Part shown: in pieces, positions 15,548-24,056 of the stretch | Numbering within the stretch: the stretch's first letter is position 1 | Layout: every line of letters begins with the position of its first letter | NCBI GenBank assembly: GCA_964650485.1 | Contig: CAZYTX010000036.1 | Location: 1 to 35,569, forward strand | Direction: 5' to 3' | DNA length: 35,569 bases | Source of the DNA: CAZYTX01 sp964650485 | GTDB lineage: Bacteria > RBG-13-61-14 > DATKZS01 | Notes under the pieces: generated by a model | Told to the model about the DNA's origin: nothing | Seen by the model: the letters and a program-made list of their open reading frames with translations, nothing else | Database searches by the model: none | Position numbers and translations under genes: made by a program

Positions 15548-16933
15548 TTATTGCTTTAAAAGATTTCTTCCTATCATGTCGGCCGGCACCTGGACGCCCA
15601 GAAAAGAGAGCACCGTGGGCGCCAGGTCGTATATGGAGTATACATCATTTATCTCTTGGAAACTCTCCGGGGGCCGGTTGCATATTAAGATGCCGTCCTG
15701 GGCGTGGTTGGCGTCGTCCGGGCCGGTGTCGTTCTCGAACATGTGCACCGTCCCGGTTCCCACGCTCCCCGCTGACCTCCAGTCCAGGTCACCCAGGTAT
15801 GCGATGAGGTCGGGCGCGATGTTGTTTATCTCTTTGTAGACCTCCTCCGGCTTGAACACCCTGGTGCCTATGTTTACTCCCTTCTCGTCGGTGAGGGCCT
15901 CCAGTTTTTCCTTTAGTTCATCTCGGAAAAGGTGGTAGTCTTTCTCAGGCACCTGTCCCTCGGGCTCCCTTCCCTCCACGTTCATGAATATCCTTGCGTA
16001 GTAGCCTCCCTCTCCCCACACTTTTGTGTTTTCCCAGTCCACCATGTCCATGCTAAGCCTGGTCGGCTCTTTGGGCTGCCGCTTGAGTGCGAGGCACCCT
16101 TGTTGCTGCAGCCACTCGTTGATGCATATGGCCCCGTTCATCCTCTTGGCCCCATGGTCCGAGACCACCATCACCAGGGTGTCCTTGTCAAAGAGCTCCA
16201 GGGTCTTTCCTATCTCCCGGTCCAGGTACACGTAATAGTCCAGGACAGCGTTCTCGTACTTGTTCCCCGGCTGGTAGAGCCTGTGCTCCGTGTCGAAGAA
16301 CCTCCAGAAGCCGTGGTGTATCCTGTCCACTCCCATTTCCACCACTATTGCGAAGGGGTAGTCTCCCTTTTTGTAGAAGTGCCGGAAGGCCTTCCACCTG
16401 GCCTCGGTCATCCGGTATATGTCCTCCAGGAGCTTGTCCTTGTCCTCGGTGCGGAACTCGTCAACGTCTATCATGTAGTCTCCGCCCGCGGCCTTGTCCA
16501 GCTCCGGCCTTATATCGTGGGGCCAGGTGAAGGGCACGTCCTTGCCCGGGGCCAGAAAGCTCGAGACCAGCACCCCGTTGAGCGGCTTGGGGGGATAGGT
16601 CTGCGGGACTCCGAACACCAGGGATGCCATGCGGCTCCTGGAGAGCCAGTTCCACACGGTCTTTGATTTCACGAAGTTGGCGTTTGCAAAGTACAGGCTC
16701 TTGTAGTCGTATGCCTCCCGGTTCCTGAAACCGTAGAAGCCCAGCATGCCCGGGTCCTTGCTGGTCATCATGGCTGTCCAGGCAGGCACGGTGATGGGGG
16801 GTATGGTGGAGCGAAGCTTTGCATATGTGCCCCGGTCCATGATGGAGGAGAGGCTGGGCAGATACTCCCTCCACTTGTCAAAGACAAGCTGGGGGGTTGC
16901 GCAGTCAAGTCCGAGGATTACTACTCTCTTCAT
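15548..16933 (-). CDS. Alkaline phosphatase superfamily / type I phosphodiesterase
   Basis: A 461-aa hydrolase of the nucleotide pyrophosphatase/phosphodiesterase/sulfatase fold. Two-metal site residues are visible in order: D10 in ILGLDCATP, the nucleophile T48 in PPITVPAWTAMMT, D and H in VDRIHHGFW, D and H in SDHGAKR, and a late H in DANHAQDGILI. No signal peptide is seen, so it acts in the cytoplasm. The neighbouring cysC, 10 bp downstream, suggests a substrate linked to PAPS/PAP or sulfated metabolites (inference); phosphoglycerate mutase-like or phosphonate-type roles cannot be excluded. The ATG has AAAAAGGA about 11 nt upstream. A two-codon frame (ATG AGA TGA) fits between and overlaps the start as ATGA. 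Confidence 0.85.
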   Translation of the reverse strand: MKRVVILGLDCATPQLVFDKWREYLPSLSSIMDRGTYAKLRSTIPPITVPAWTAMMTSKDPGMLGFYGFRNREAYDYKSLYFANANFVKSKTVWNWLSRSRMASLVFGVPQTYPPKPLNGVLVSSFLAPGKDVPFTWPHDIRPELDKAAGGDYMIDVDEFRTEDKDKLLEDIYRMTEARWKAFRHFYKKGDYPFAIVVEMGVDRIHHGFWRFFDTEHRLYQPGNKYENAVLDYYVYLDREIGKTLELFDKDTLVMVVSDHGAKRMNGAICINEWLQQQGCLALKRQPKEPTRLSMDMVDWENTKVWGEGGYYARIFMNVEGREPEGQVPEKDYHLFRDELKEKLEALTDEKGVNIGTRVFKPEEVYKEINNIAPDLIAYLGDLDWRSAGSVGTGTVHMFENDTGPDDANHAQDGILICNRPPESFQEINDVYSIYDLAPTVLSFLGVQVPADMIGRNLLKQ

Positions 16934-17011
16934 CTCATTGGGTCCTTTTTACAGGTTTCTCGAGGTTTGATTAGCGCTGACAAAGTATCGCTGAACTTAG
17001 GATATAAGAAA

Positions 17012-17038
17012 CCTCCCTGTTTTTCCAGGCAGGGGAGG
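17012..17038 (-). terminator. Possible weak terminator after DUF4258/DUF2283 pair
   Basis: An inverted repeat CCTCCCTG (17012-17019) / CAGGGGAGG (17030-17038), with one bulged base, lies just past the DUF2283 stop. On the minus strand it is followed by TTTCTTAT, a poor U-tract. It may end the toxin-antitoxin-like transcript before the phosphodiesterase gene. Confidence 0.35.
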
Positions 17039-17049
17039 ATCAGGCTTCA

Positions 17050-17289
17050 TCACCCTGTTAACTTGACCTTTGATGAGTGTCCCGAGACCTGGTTTTGTAT
17101 CTCCAGGAGTCCGGAATGGGGGGAGGCGAGCTGTTCGTTTGCGTTCAGGAACTCGATGCCGTATACCTCGCCGTCTGGCGAGATGTCAATGTTGAGTTCG
17201 TCGCTTATGCGGATGGTTGTGACCTCTGCTTTATTCTCCCGGAGCTTCAGGTAGGCCACGTTATATTCAGGGTCATAGGTGAGTATCAT
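17050..17289 (-). CDS. DUF2283 protein, putative antitoxin
   Basis: A 79-aa protein matching the DUF2283 pattern: MILTYDPEYNVAYLKLRENK, then T-x-x-I-x-x-ELNIDISPDGEVYGIEFLNA. DUF2283 genes are commonly found next to DUF4258 genes and are thought to act as antitoxins to small RelE/BrnT-like toxins; direct evidence is limited. It follows the DUF4258 gene by 11 bp, with GAGGAG overlapping the end of that gene and a good 6-7 nt spacing to the ATG. Toxin-first order is less usual among toxin-antitoxin loci. The last 20 residues (after the LNA) are variable and may be the toxin-binding tail. Confidence 0.85.
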   Translation of the reverse strand: MILTYDPEYNVAYLKLRENKAEVTTIRISDELNIDISPDGEVYGIEFLNANEQLASPHSGLLEIQNQVSGHSSKVKLTG

Positions 17290-17300
17290 GTCTTTTCTCC

Positions 17301-17552
17301 TCAGTAGAACCTCACGATCACCGTAATCACCAGCCAGCCGTCTCCTTCCGGGGCCGCGATTACTTCAACCTGCTTGTTGTTGTAACTTTGACCTCTCCAT
17401 AGGGAATTATAGACGAAATTCCGTCTGAAAGCACTACGGCCGAACCCGGCTGCAAAGGACTCGCCGCGGCTGACCGTCTCGATCACCTCACTCTCCGTGG
17501 CGCCCCTCTCTTCCATGCGAGTCCTGGCGTGCGGATGAACCCTGACTTTCAT
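17301..17552 (-). CDS. DUF4258 protein, putative toxin
   Basis: An 83-aa basic protein with the DUF4258 layout: VHPHARTRMEERGATESEVIETVSRGE (H and R-x-x-ER followed by the I-x-x-V-x-x-G helix), then a beta sheet with RRNFVY, and the final strand WLVITVIVRFY. The family is predicted to share the RelE/BrnT-like ribonuclease fold, with H and R as candidate active-site residues (H6, H8, R10, R16). Together with the downstream DUF2283 gene it forms a compact toxin-antitoxin-like module of about 500 bp between groEL and an unrelated operon. AGGAG lies 6 nt before the ATG. Confidence 0.82.
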   Translation of the reverse strand: MKVRVHPHARTRMEERGATESEVIETVSRGESFAAGFGRSAFRRNFVYNSLWRGQSYNNKQVEVIAAPEGDGWLVITVIVRFY

Positions 17553-17567
17553 ATCCGCTCCTGATGC

Positions 17568-17610
17568 AGGATGTCATATTTGAGTGAGCTGGTCAATCGC
17601 TCAAGTGAGC
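17568..17610 (-). promoter_or_regulatory. Candidate promoter/operator of the DUF4258-DUF2283 pair
   Basis: On the minus strand TTGACC (17591-17596) is a good -35, with a weak CATCCT (17568-17573) 17 nt later. The 7-mer GCTCACT occurs on both sides of the -35 (17604-17610 and 17583-17589), 21 bp apart, i.e. two helical turns. That arrangement would suit an autoregulating antitoxin. Confidence 0.35.
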
Positions 17611-17627
17611 AATTCTCGTCTTTCAGT

Positions 17628-17652
17628 AAAAAGGCGGGCATTAAAGCCCGCC
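17628..17652 (-). terminator. Intrinsic terminator of groESL
   Basis: On the minus strand the stem GGCGGGC (17646-17652), loop TTTAAT and GCCCGCC (17633-17639) are followed by five Ts (17628-17632). It lies 24 nt after the groEL stop at 17676 and is a typical rho-independent terminator. Confidence 0.85.
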
Positions 17653-17675
17653 TCCTGCTTGTGCGCGCGTGACAA

Positions 17676-19328
<1,653 letters not shown>

Positions 19329-19355
19329 TTTAAAACACCTCCCTTTTTATTACGG

Positions 19356-19697
19356 TTACTTTTTCTTCTTTGAGCCCGCGCTCTTCTTGGCGCCTGCACT
19401 CTTCTTGCCCGACTCGATCACGCCCAGGATGTCATCCTCGCGCATGAGCAGGTGCTCCTCGCCGTCAATGGTCACTTCCGTGCCGGCGTACTTCTGGAAG
19501 AGGACCCGGTCGCCGGGCTTTACGTCCAGAGGGATGAGCTTGTTGTCCTCTCCAAGTCTTCCCGGCCCCGCGGCGATGACCTCGCCCTCGATGGGCTTCT
19601 CCTTGGCAGTGTCCGGGATGATGATCCCGCCGGCGCTCTTCTCCTCCTTCTCCACCCTCTTCAGCAACACGCGGTCTTGCAATGGCTTCACTTTCAT
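19356..19697 (-). CDS. groS: Co-chaperonin GroES with lysine-rich tail
   Basis: A 113-aa Hsp10 that caps the GroEL ring. The body (1-95) is standard: KPLQDRVLLKRVEKEEKSAGGIIIPD with the mobile loop at about 16-32, IAAGPGR, PGDRVLFQKYAGTEV and REDDILGVIE. Most GroES proteins stop there at 95-97 residues. This one adds a basic tail SGKKSAGAKKSAGSKKKK with two KKSAG-type units, resembling histone-H1-like tails. Whether the tail binds RNA or DNA or is neutral is unknown. AAAGGAG sits upstream of the ATG. Expression is very probably heat-inducible through the CIRCE operator 75 bp upstream. Confidence 0.96.
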   Translation of the reverse strand: MKVKPLQDRVLLKRVEKEEKSAGGIIIPDTAKEKPIEGEVIAAGPGRLGEDNKLIPLDVKPGDRVLFQKYAGTEVTIDGEEHLLMREDDILGVIESGKKSAGAKKSAGSKKKK

Positions 19698-19771
19698 GGC
19701 ATCTACTCCTTTCTTTTTCTATAACCTGCTGAGATTATTGATAAATGCTTCCAGGATCGCACGGATCAACA

Positions 19772-19798
19772 TTAGCACTCCACTCCTTCGAGTGCTAA
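19772..19798. promoter_or_regulatory. CIRCE operator (HrcA binding site)
   Basis: A perfect inverted repeat, TTAGCACTC - 9 nt - GAGTGCTAA, matches the established CIRCE consensus at all 18 positions. It lies between the predicted promoter and groES, where it would overlap the transcription start and the 5' leader. HrcA bound here represses groESL until heat shock. hrcA itself is not in the window. Confidence 0.95.
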
Positions 19799-19807
19799 TT
19801 TACAACT

Positions 19808-19835
19808 ATTTTATGCATATTTTCCTGGATTGCAA
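19808..19835 (-). promoter_or_regulatory. Candidate sigma-70 promoter of groESL
   Basis: Minus strand TTGCAA (19830-19835) and TAAAAT (19808-19813) are 16 nt apart, immediately upstream of CIRCE. The predicted start near 19800 places CIRCE at the very beginning of the transcript, the usual arrangement. Confidence 0.6.
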
Positions 19836-19867
19836 GCCTTTTCAAGGTTTTTTTTCAAAAAATGAGT

Positions 19868-19873
19868 TATAAT
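19868..19873 (+). promoter_or_regulatory. Possible -10 box for the lipoprotein gene
   Basis: A perfect TATAAT lies about 68 bp before the lipoprotein ATG, but no convincing -35 is seen at the proper distance. It may need an activator, or be chance in this AT-rich spacer. Confidence 0.3.
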
Positions 19874-19941
19874 TGTGAATCAGGAGCTTGTTAGTGGATC
19901 GCTATATTTTCTGGTTGAACCGCGAAGCTGGAGGTTTTTAA

Positions 19942-20877
19942 ATGAGCAACTGGATATCAAGGCTTATGGTGCTCTGTGCGGCGCTGGTGTTTGCTTCTGG
20001 TTGTGAGGAGGAAAAAAAGACGGTGGAAGTGGCTGAGAACCAGCCTCCGGAGGTGGAGGAGGTTAACCTCATCCCTGTCAATGCCATGGCCGGTGACACC
20101 CTCACCGCTTATGCCAATGCGGTGGACCCGGAGGGCGACGCTTTGGAGCTCGATTACAAGTGGCTTGTTGAGGGAGAGGACGCGGACGGCTTCCCCGGTG
20201 AGACTTTCCCCACCGGCTGGCTGGAAGAGGGGGCCGAGGTCCGGGTGAAGGTGCGTGCGGTGGAGAAGGGCTCCGGCAGAAAAAGCGACTGGAAAGCCTC
20301 CAACCGTGTCAGGGTCAAGAAGGCCCGCGGCGTCAAGCTCGGGGGAGTGCGTATAGAGCCCGACACACTCTATATCTTCAGACCTGCAAAAGCGGTGGTG
20401 GATTACGGGGAGCACGATCCCGAGGAGATTGAAAATATCTATTATCAGTGGAGCGTAAATGACCAGGTTGTGGAGGGCGTCACCAGTGCCCGCCTTGACC
20501 CTTCATATTTCCGGAGAGGGGCCAAGGTCCACGTCAAGGCATGCACGGACGGCAGGTTCTCCTCTGATACAACCGTGCACTCCATGGTTCACACCGTACA
20601 CAACGCTCCGCCCAGCTTCACCCAGCCGCCCTCGTTCCACAGGGAGGACGGAAAGGGGCACTTCACTTTCCAGGTGGATGACCCGGAAGGGGGCGAGGTA
20701 AGCGTAAAGGTGCAGGGAGGGCCGCCGGGAATGCGGGCCGAAGGAGCGGGCAGGATAGTTGTGGACTTGGATAAAGCAAGGCCGGGCACCTACTCCATCG
20801 TGTTCAAGGCCGTGGACGACCGCGGCGACTCCGCTGTCTGGCGGGGGAGCATAACCATAGCCGCGCCCGGCGAATAA
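19942..20877 (+). CDS. Putative lipoprotein with Ig-like domains
   Basis: A 311-aa secreted lipoprotein of unknown role. The N-terminus is a signal peptide with lipobox FASGC, so the mature protein should begin at C21 and be lipid-anchored. The rest looks like three beta-sandwich (Ig/PKD/cadherin-like) domains: residues about 35-135 (NQPPEVEEVNLIPVNAMAGDTLTA, then AVDPEGDALELDYKW), 135-225 and 225-311 (NAPPSFTQPPSF, then VDDPEGGEVSVKV). The D-P-E-G-D/G turns are typical of such folds. GGAGG lies 9 nt before the ATG. It is transcribed away from groES and is separated from the pil cluster by a 316-bp AT-rich gap. Confidence 0.75.
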   Translation: MSNWISRLMVLCAALVFASGCEEEKKTVEVAENQPPEVEEVNLIPVNAMAGDTLTAYANAVDPEGDALELDYKWLVEGEDADGFPGETFPTGWLEEGAEVRVKVRAVEKGSGRKSDWKASNRVRVKKARGVKLGGVRIEPDTLYIFRPAKAVVDYGEHDPEEIENIYYQWSVNDQVVEGVTSARLDPSYFRRGAKVHVKACTDGRFSSDTTVHSMVHTVHNAPPSFTQPPSFHREDGKGHFTFQVDDPEGGEVSVKVQGGPPGMRAEGAGRIVVDLDKARPGTYSIVFKAVDDRGDSAVWRGSITIAAPGE

Positions 20878-21193
20878 GATCACAAATAAGTATTAAATAT
20901 CAACAGCTTATCTTATCACACCCCTGGGTTAAAACCCCGTTCCCAAAATAATGCCCCTTTGGGTGAATCTTAGGTCTAATTTATATAAAATTACTTTCCT
21001 ATATATGGTGCTTGGAAAATTAACTGACACAACATAAGACATAAATTATACATAAATTTAGGAAAAATTACAGATAATTATAGAAACTTCTTGACAATTA
21101 TATAAGGTTTGAGTCAAAATTAAAGCAGGGAGAGATAGGTTGTATGAAGCTATGTTTACAGCAGAATAACTATTAACCTCGGGGTGTCATGCG
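20878..21193. other. AT-rich 316-bp leader region before the pil cluster
   Basis: Base composition drops sharply to roughly one third GC, against about 60% around it. Two small stems lie at its left end: GGGTT/AACCC (20926-20937) and CCCAAA/TTTGGG (20942-20963), neither followed by a T-run. A 10-codon frame (21144-21176, MKLCLQQNNY) preceded by GATAGG could be a leader peptide. I see no sigma-54 site, no known c-di-GMP riboswitch core and no longer gene. Confidence 0.5.
21091..21120 (+). promoter_or_regulatory. Candidate promoter of HTH-pilMNOPQ operon
   Basis: TTGACA (21091-21096) is followed after 18 nt by CAAAAT (21115-21120, 4/6). This lies within the AT-rich leader about 75 bp before the HTH gene. 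The -35 is perfect but the -10 is weak, which suits a regulated promoter. Confidence 0.45.
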
Positions 21194-21442
21194 ATGGGAA
21201 ACAATAACGTGAAAGAATTAAGGGAGTCTCAGCTCATGAGCAAGGCCGAGTTGGCCAGAAAAGCGGGTGTGAGTCCCCTTACCATTGACAGGATCGAGCG
21301 GGGCGAGAGCTGCAGGATGGACACCAAGAGGAAGATAATCCTTGCCCTCGGTTATAACCTCAATGAAAGACAAAAGGTTTTCAAGGACAACGAGGAGATC
21401 CGTACCAAGTCAGGCAAAAGTTCCGCCAGAAGGAAGCAGTGA
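21194..21442 (+). CDS. Small XRE-family helix-turn-helix protein
   Basis: An 82-aa DNA-binding protein consisting of one Cro/CI-type HTH: LRESQLMSKAELARKAGVSPLTIDRIERGESCRMDTKRKIILALGY (residues 9-53), where SKAELARKAGVSPLTIDRIE is the canonical two-helix motif. A basic, probably disordered tail (SGKSSARRKQ) follows. There is no effector domain. It is the first gene of the pil cluster, 57 bp before pilM, on the same strand and downstream of the AT-rich leader. The simplest reading is an autoregulatory or cluster-specific regulator, but this is inference. The ATG has only a weak GGGG ribosome site. Confidence 0.85.
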   Translation: MGNNNVKELRESQLMSKAELARKAGVSPLTIDRIERGESCRMDTKRKIILALGYNLNERQKVFKDNEEIRTKSGKSSARRKQ

Positions 21443-21499
21443 AAAATCTAAAAAGAGCGGGTATCATCTAAAAGAAAACGGCTTAAAGGAGGAATCAGC

Positions 21500-22564
21500 A
21501 TGGTGTTTGGCGGAAAAAAAGGAGTGATCGGGCTCGACATAGGGACGAGCGCCATCAAGGCCGCGGAGCTCAAGGAGAGCAAGAAGGGCTACACCCTTGA
21601 GAACTTCGGCATGGCGCCTCTTCCTCCCGAGGCCATTGTTGACGGGGCCCTGATGAACTCTCCCGCCATTGTCGAGGCCATCGAGACCCTGCTCAGCGAG
21701 CGGAAGATAAAGCTGAAAGACGTGGCCGCCTCGGTTTCAGGGGCCTCTGTCATGATCCGCAAGATAACACTGCCGGTGATGACCGAGGAGGAGCTGGACG
21801 AGCAGATCCAGTGGGAGGCCGAGCAGTACATACCCTTTAACCTCTCCGACGTGAACCTGGCATACCAGGTGCTGAACCCGGGTGATGACGAGGGCAACAT
21901 GGAGGTGCTGCTGGTGGCCGCGAAAAAGGACATGATAAACGACTACGTGGCGGTCATAACCGAGGCCGGGTTGAACCCGGTGGTCATGGACCTGGACGCC
22001 TTCTCCATGCTCAACGCCTACGAGATCAACTACCAGATAATGGAGAGCGAGGTCCTGGCGCTGGTGAACATAGGCTCCAGCATCATCAACATGGTCATCA
22101 CCAAGGGTGGAAAGTACCTTTTCTCCAGGGACGTGACCGTGGGGGGGAACCTCTTCACCGAGGAGATCATGAAGGAGCTCTCGGTCAGTTTCGAGGAGGC
22201 CGAGCTCTTAAAGCTCGGCGGCTCGGCCACCGGCGAGACCGAGGCTGTCATGCGCCAGGAGGTGGAGGCCGTGATCCGGCGCGTTTCCGAGCAGATATCC
22301 TCTGAGGTTGCCAAGTCCCTGGATTTCTACCAGGCCACGGCCGCGGATGAGCAGATATCCAAGATATGGCTGGCGGGCGGAAGCTGCACGGTGTCCGGCC
22401 TTGCCGAGACCGTGCAGAAAAAGCAAAGCGTGCCGGTGGAGATCATAGACCCTTTCAGGAACCTGGAGAGAAACCCCAAAAACTTCGACCCGGCATACCT
22501 GGAGCAGGTAGGTCCCAGGGCCGCGGTCAGCATAGGGCTTGCCTTTAGAAGGGTGGGGGACTGA
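21500..22564 (+). CDS. pilM: Type IV pilus inner-membrane assembly protein PilM
   Basis: A 354-aa actin-like cytoplasmic ATPase-fold protein. Seen are the phosphate-1 loop GVIGLDIGTSAIKAAEL near the N-terminus, the PilM-specific LPVMTEEELDEQIQWEAEQYIPF, the ALVNIGSSIINMVI phosphate-2 region and IWLAGGSCTVSGLAE near the C-terminus. PilM binds the N-terminal cytoplasmic peptide of PilN and links the pilus motor to the PilN-PilO-PilP alignment complex. AAGGAGG precedes the ATG. It overlaps pilN by one base (TGATG), so translation is coupled. Confidence 0.96.
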   Translation: MVFGGKKGVIGLDIGTSAIKAAELKESKKGYTLENFGMAPLPPEAIVDGALMNSPAIVEAIETLLSERKIKLKDVAASVSGASVMIRKITLPVMTEEELDEQIQWEAEQYIPFNLSDVNLAYQVLNPGDDEGNMEVLLVAAKKDMINDYVAVITEAGLNPVVMDLDAFSMLNAYEINYQIMESEVLALVNIGSSIINMVITKGGKYLFSRDVTVGGNLFTEEIMKELSVSFEEAELLKLGGSATGETEAVMRQEVEAVIRRVSEQISSEVAKSLDFYQATAADEQISKIWLAGGSCTVSGLAETVQKKQSVPVEIIDPFRNLERNPKNFDPAYLEQVGPRAAVSIGLAFRRVGD

Positions 22565-23469
22565 TGATTAAGATAAACTTACTGCCTGAAAAGGCCAAGG
22601 GACCGAAACAGAGGATCTTCAACCAGTTGATCCTGGGCGCGCTGGTGGTGCTGCTGGCTTTCGCCGGGATCGGCTGGCGCTACGTGTCCCAGAAAGACAG
22701 CATAAAGAAGGTGGAAAAAAGCATCAGCGAAACCGATAAGAAGATAAAAGATCTCCAGGAGGCCAAGAGGAAGTACGAGGAGCTTAAAAAGAAAAGCGCC
22801 GTGCTCGACAAGCAGTTGAACGCCATCACCCAACTGGAAAGCGGCAGGGACTGGTTCATACGGGTGCTGAACAAGATCTCCGAGAGTGTTCCCAGAAATC
22901 AGGTGTGGGTGCACTCCTTGAAATACGGAGGCGGCGGACGCGGCCAGTCCTCGGGAAACAATATATCCCTCAAGGGCTCTTCCTATGACAGGAACGCGGT
23001 GGCCCATTTCATGGGGAACCTGTCCATAATTCCATGTGACGATAAGCTGCCTGAAGCGGAGAAAGCGGAGATATGCCTTAAAAGAAATGAAAGGTGCAGG
23101 CGGAACGATGAGAAGGGCAAATGGGAATGGGACTTCGAGGAATGCAGGCAGTTCTACAAAGACACATACCAGAGGGCAAAGGCTTGTGACCAGGACGTAA
23201 AGTCCTGCAAGGCGACCAGAGACGTAAAATGCAAAAGCGACCCAAAAGGGAGCGCCTGTCAGAGAGCCAAACAGAAATGCAAGGACCTGCAAAAAGAGTG
23301 CGAGAGCTACAAAAAAGACTGCAACAAGCTACTGGAAAAAGAGTTCATTAAGTACGACAGCATTAGCCTGAAATACGTAAAATCGGGCAGGCAAGCCAAG
23401 GAATCGGGGATTATGACTTACGACTTCGAGATGAACATGAATGCCACTCAGCCGCCCAGCGGCGAGTGA
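22564..23469 (+). CDS. pilN: Type IV pilus protein PilN with cysteine-rich insertion
   Basis: Inner-membrane component of the pilus alignment complex. The start MIKINLLPEK is the conserved INLLP peptide that docks into PilM. A membrane helix follows at 20-37, a coiled coil at about 44-92 and a periplasmic ferredoxin-like domain. At 301 aa it is about 100 residues longer than usual PilN proteins (about 180-210). The excess is residues 158-260, inserted between the strand GNLSIIP and the strand FIKYDSISLKYV. It is highly charged, predicted helical, and holds 11 cysteines: 158, 171, 178, 194, 208, 215, 223, 232, 239, 246 and 253. The last four are exactly seven residues apart. No CxxCH heme motif is present. 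Outside the insertion there are no cysteines. Confidence 0.93.
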   Translation: MIKINLLPEKAKGPKQRIFNQLILGALVVLLAFAGIGWRYVSQKDSIKKVEKSISETDKKIKDLQEAKRKYEELKKKSAVLDKQLNAITQLESGRDWFIRVLNKISESVPRNQVWVHSLKYGGGGRGQSSGNNISLKGSSYDRNAVAHFMGNLSIIPCDDKLPEAEKAEICLKRNERCRRNDEKGKWEWDFEECRQFYKDTYQRAKACDQDVKSCKATRDVKCKSDPKGSACQRAKQKCKDLQKECESYKKDCNKLLEKEFIKYDSISLKYVKSGRQAKESGIMTYDFEMNMNATQPPSGE

Positions 23470-23482
23470 GGGGGACGGAAAA

Positions 23483-24043
23483 ATGGCGCTTAACGCTGAC
23501 TATTTTATTAAGATGCCCATTCACCAGAAGCTGCTTATACTGGCAGCGCTGGTTGCGCTGTTGTTTCTCGGGTACTACTTCCTTATAGACTCGAAGCTCA
23601 CGGAGGAGTACAAAAGGAAGCAGGGTCAGCTAAGTTCCAAGAGATCGGAGCTTGCAAAGCTGGAGACCGTGGAGAGGGACAAGGAGAAGCTTGACCGGCA
23701 GTTGAAGGAAAAGCAGAGGAAGCTGGAGAAGGCCAAGGAGAAGCTGCCCACCGAGACCGAGATGGAAAAACTTTTCATAACCATAAGCGAGCTGGGACAG
23801 AAAAACGGCATCAAGTTCAGTAACTTCAAGCCGCAAACGGAGAGGGCCCACGGGAACCTTTATATCGAGGTCCCGATATCTCTGGATTTCACCGGGAGTT
23901 ATGTTTACGTGATGAACTTCTTTTACAAGGCCACGCACCTTCCAAGAATAGTCAACTTCCATGGCCTTGGAATATCATCGGGCAAAAAAGGCAACGAGAT
24001 CAGTGTGAAATGCACTGCGGTCACTTACAAGTTCAAGGAATAA
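23483..24043 (+). CDS. pilO: Type IV pilus assembly protein PilO
   Basis: A 186-aa bitopic inner-membrane protein that pairs with PilN. It has a short cytoplasmic N-terminus (MALNADYFIKMPIHQK), one membrane helix (LLILAALVALLFLGYYFLI), a long charged coiled coil (about residues 40-90, rich in K, E, R and L) and a ferredoxin-like periplasmic domain. That domain contains the PilO signature GIKFSNFKPQ and IEVPISLDFTGSYVYVMNFFYKATHLPRIV. The ATG at 23483 is preferred over the upstream one at 23441, which lies inside pilN and lacks a ribosome site; GAGGGGG precedes 23483. It is 13 bp after pilN and 13 bp before pilP. Confidence 0.95.
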   Translation: MALNADYFIKMPIHQKLLILAALVALLFLGYYFLIDSKLTEEYKRKQGQLSSKRSELAKLETVERDKEKLDRQLKEKQRKLEKAKEKLPTETEMEKLFITISELGQKNGIKFSNFKPQTERAHGNLYIEVPISLDFTGSYVYVMNFFYKATHLPRIVNFHGLGISSGKKGNEISVKCTAVTYKFKE

Positions 24044-24056
24044 CGAGGATGGAGCC

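Noticed and set aside
20926..20963. Terminator of the 19942-20877 lipoprotein gene
   Set aside because: The stems are short and not followed by a T-run on the plus strand.
20878..21193. c-di-GMP (GEMM) riboswitch before the pil genes
   Set aside because: I could not find the conserved core of the class I riboswitch; only two short stems with no conserved loop are visible.
23035..23343. Multiheme cytochrome or classic zinc-finger reading of the PilN insertion
   Set aside because: No CxxCH motif and no CxxC pairs; the cysteines are spaced mainly by seven or more.
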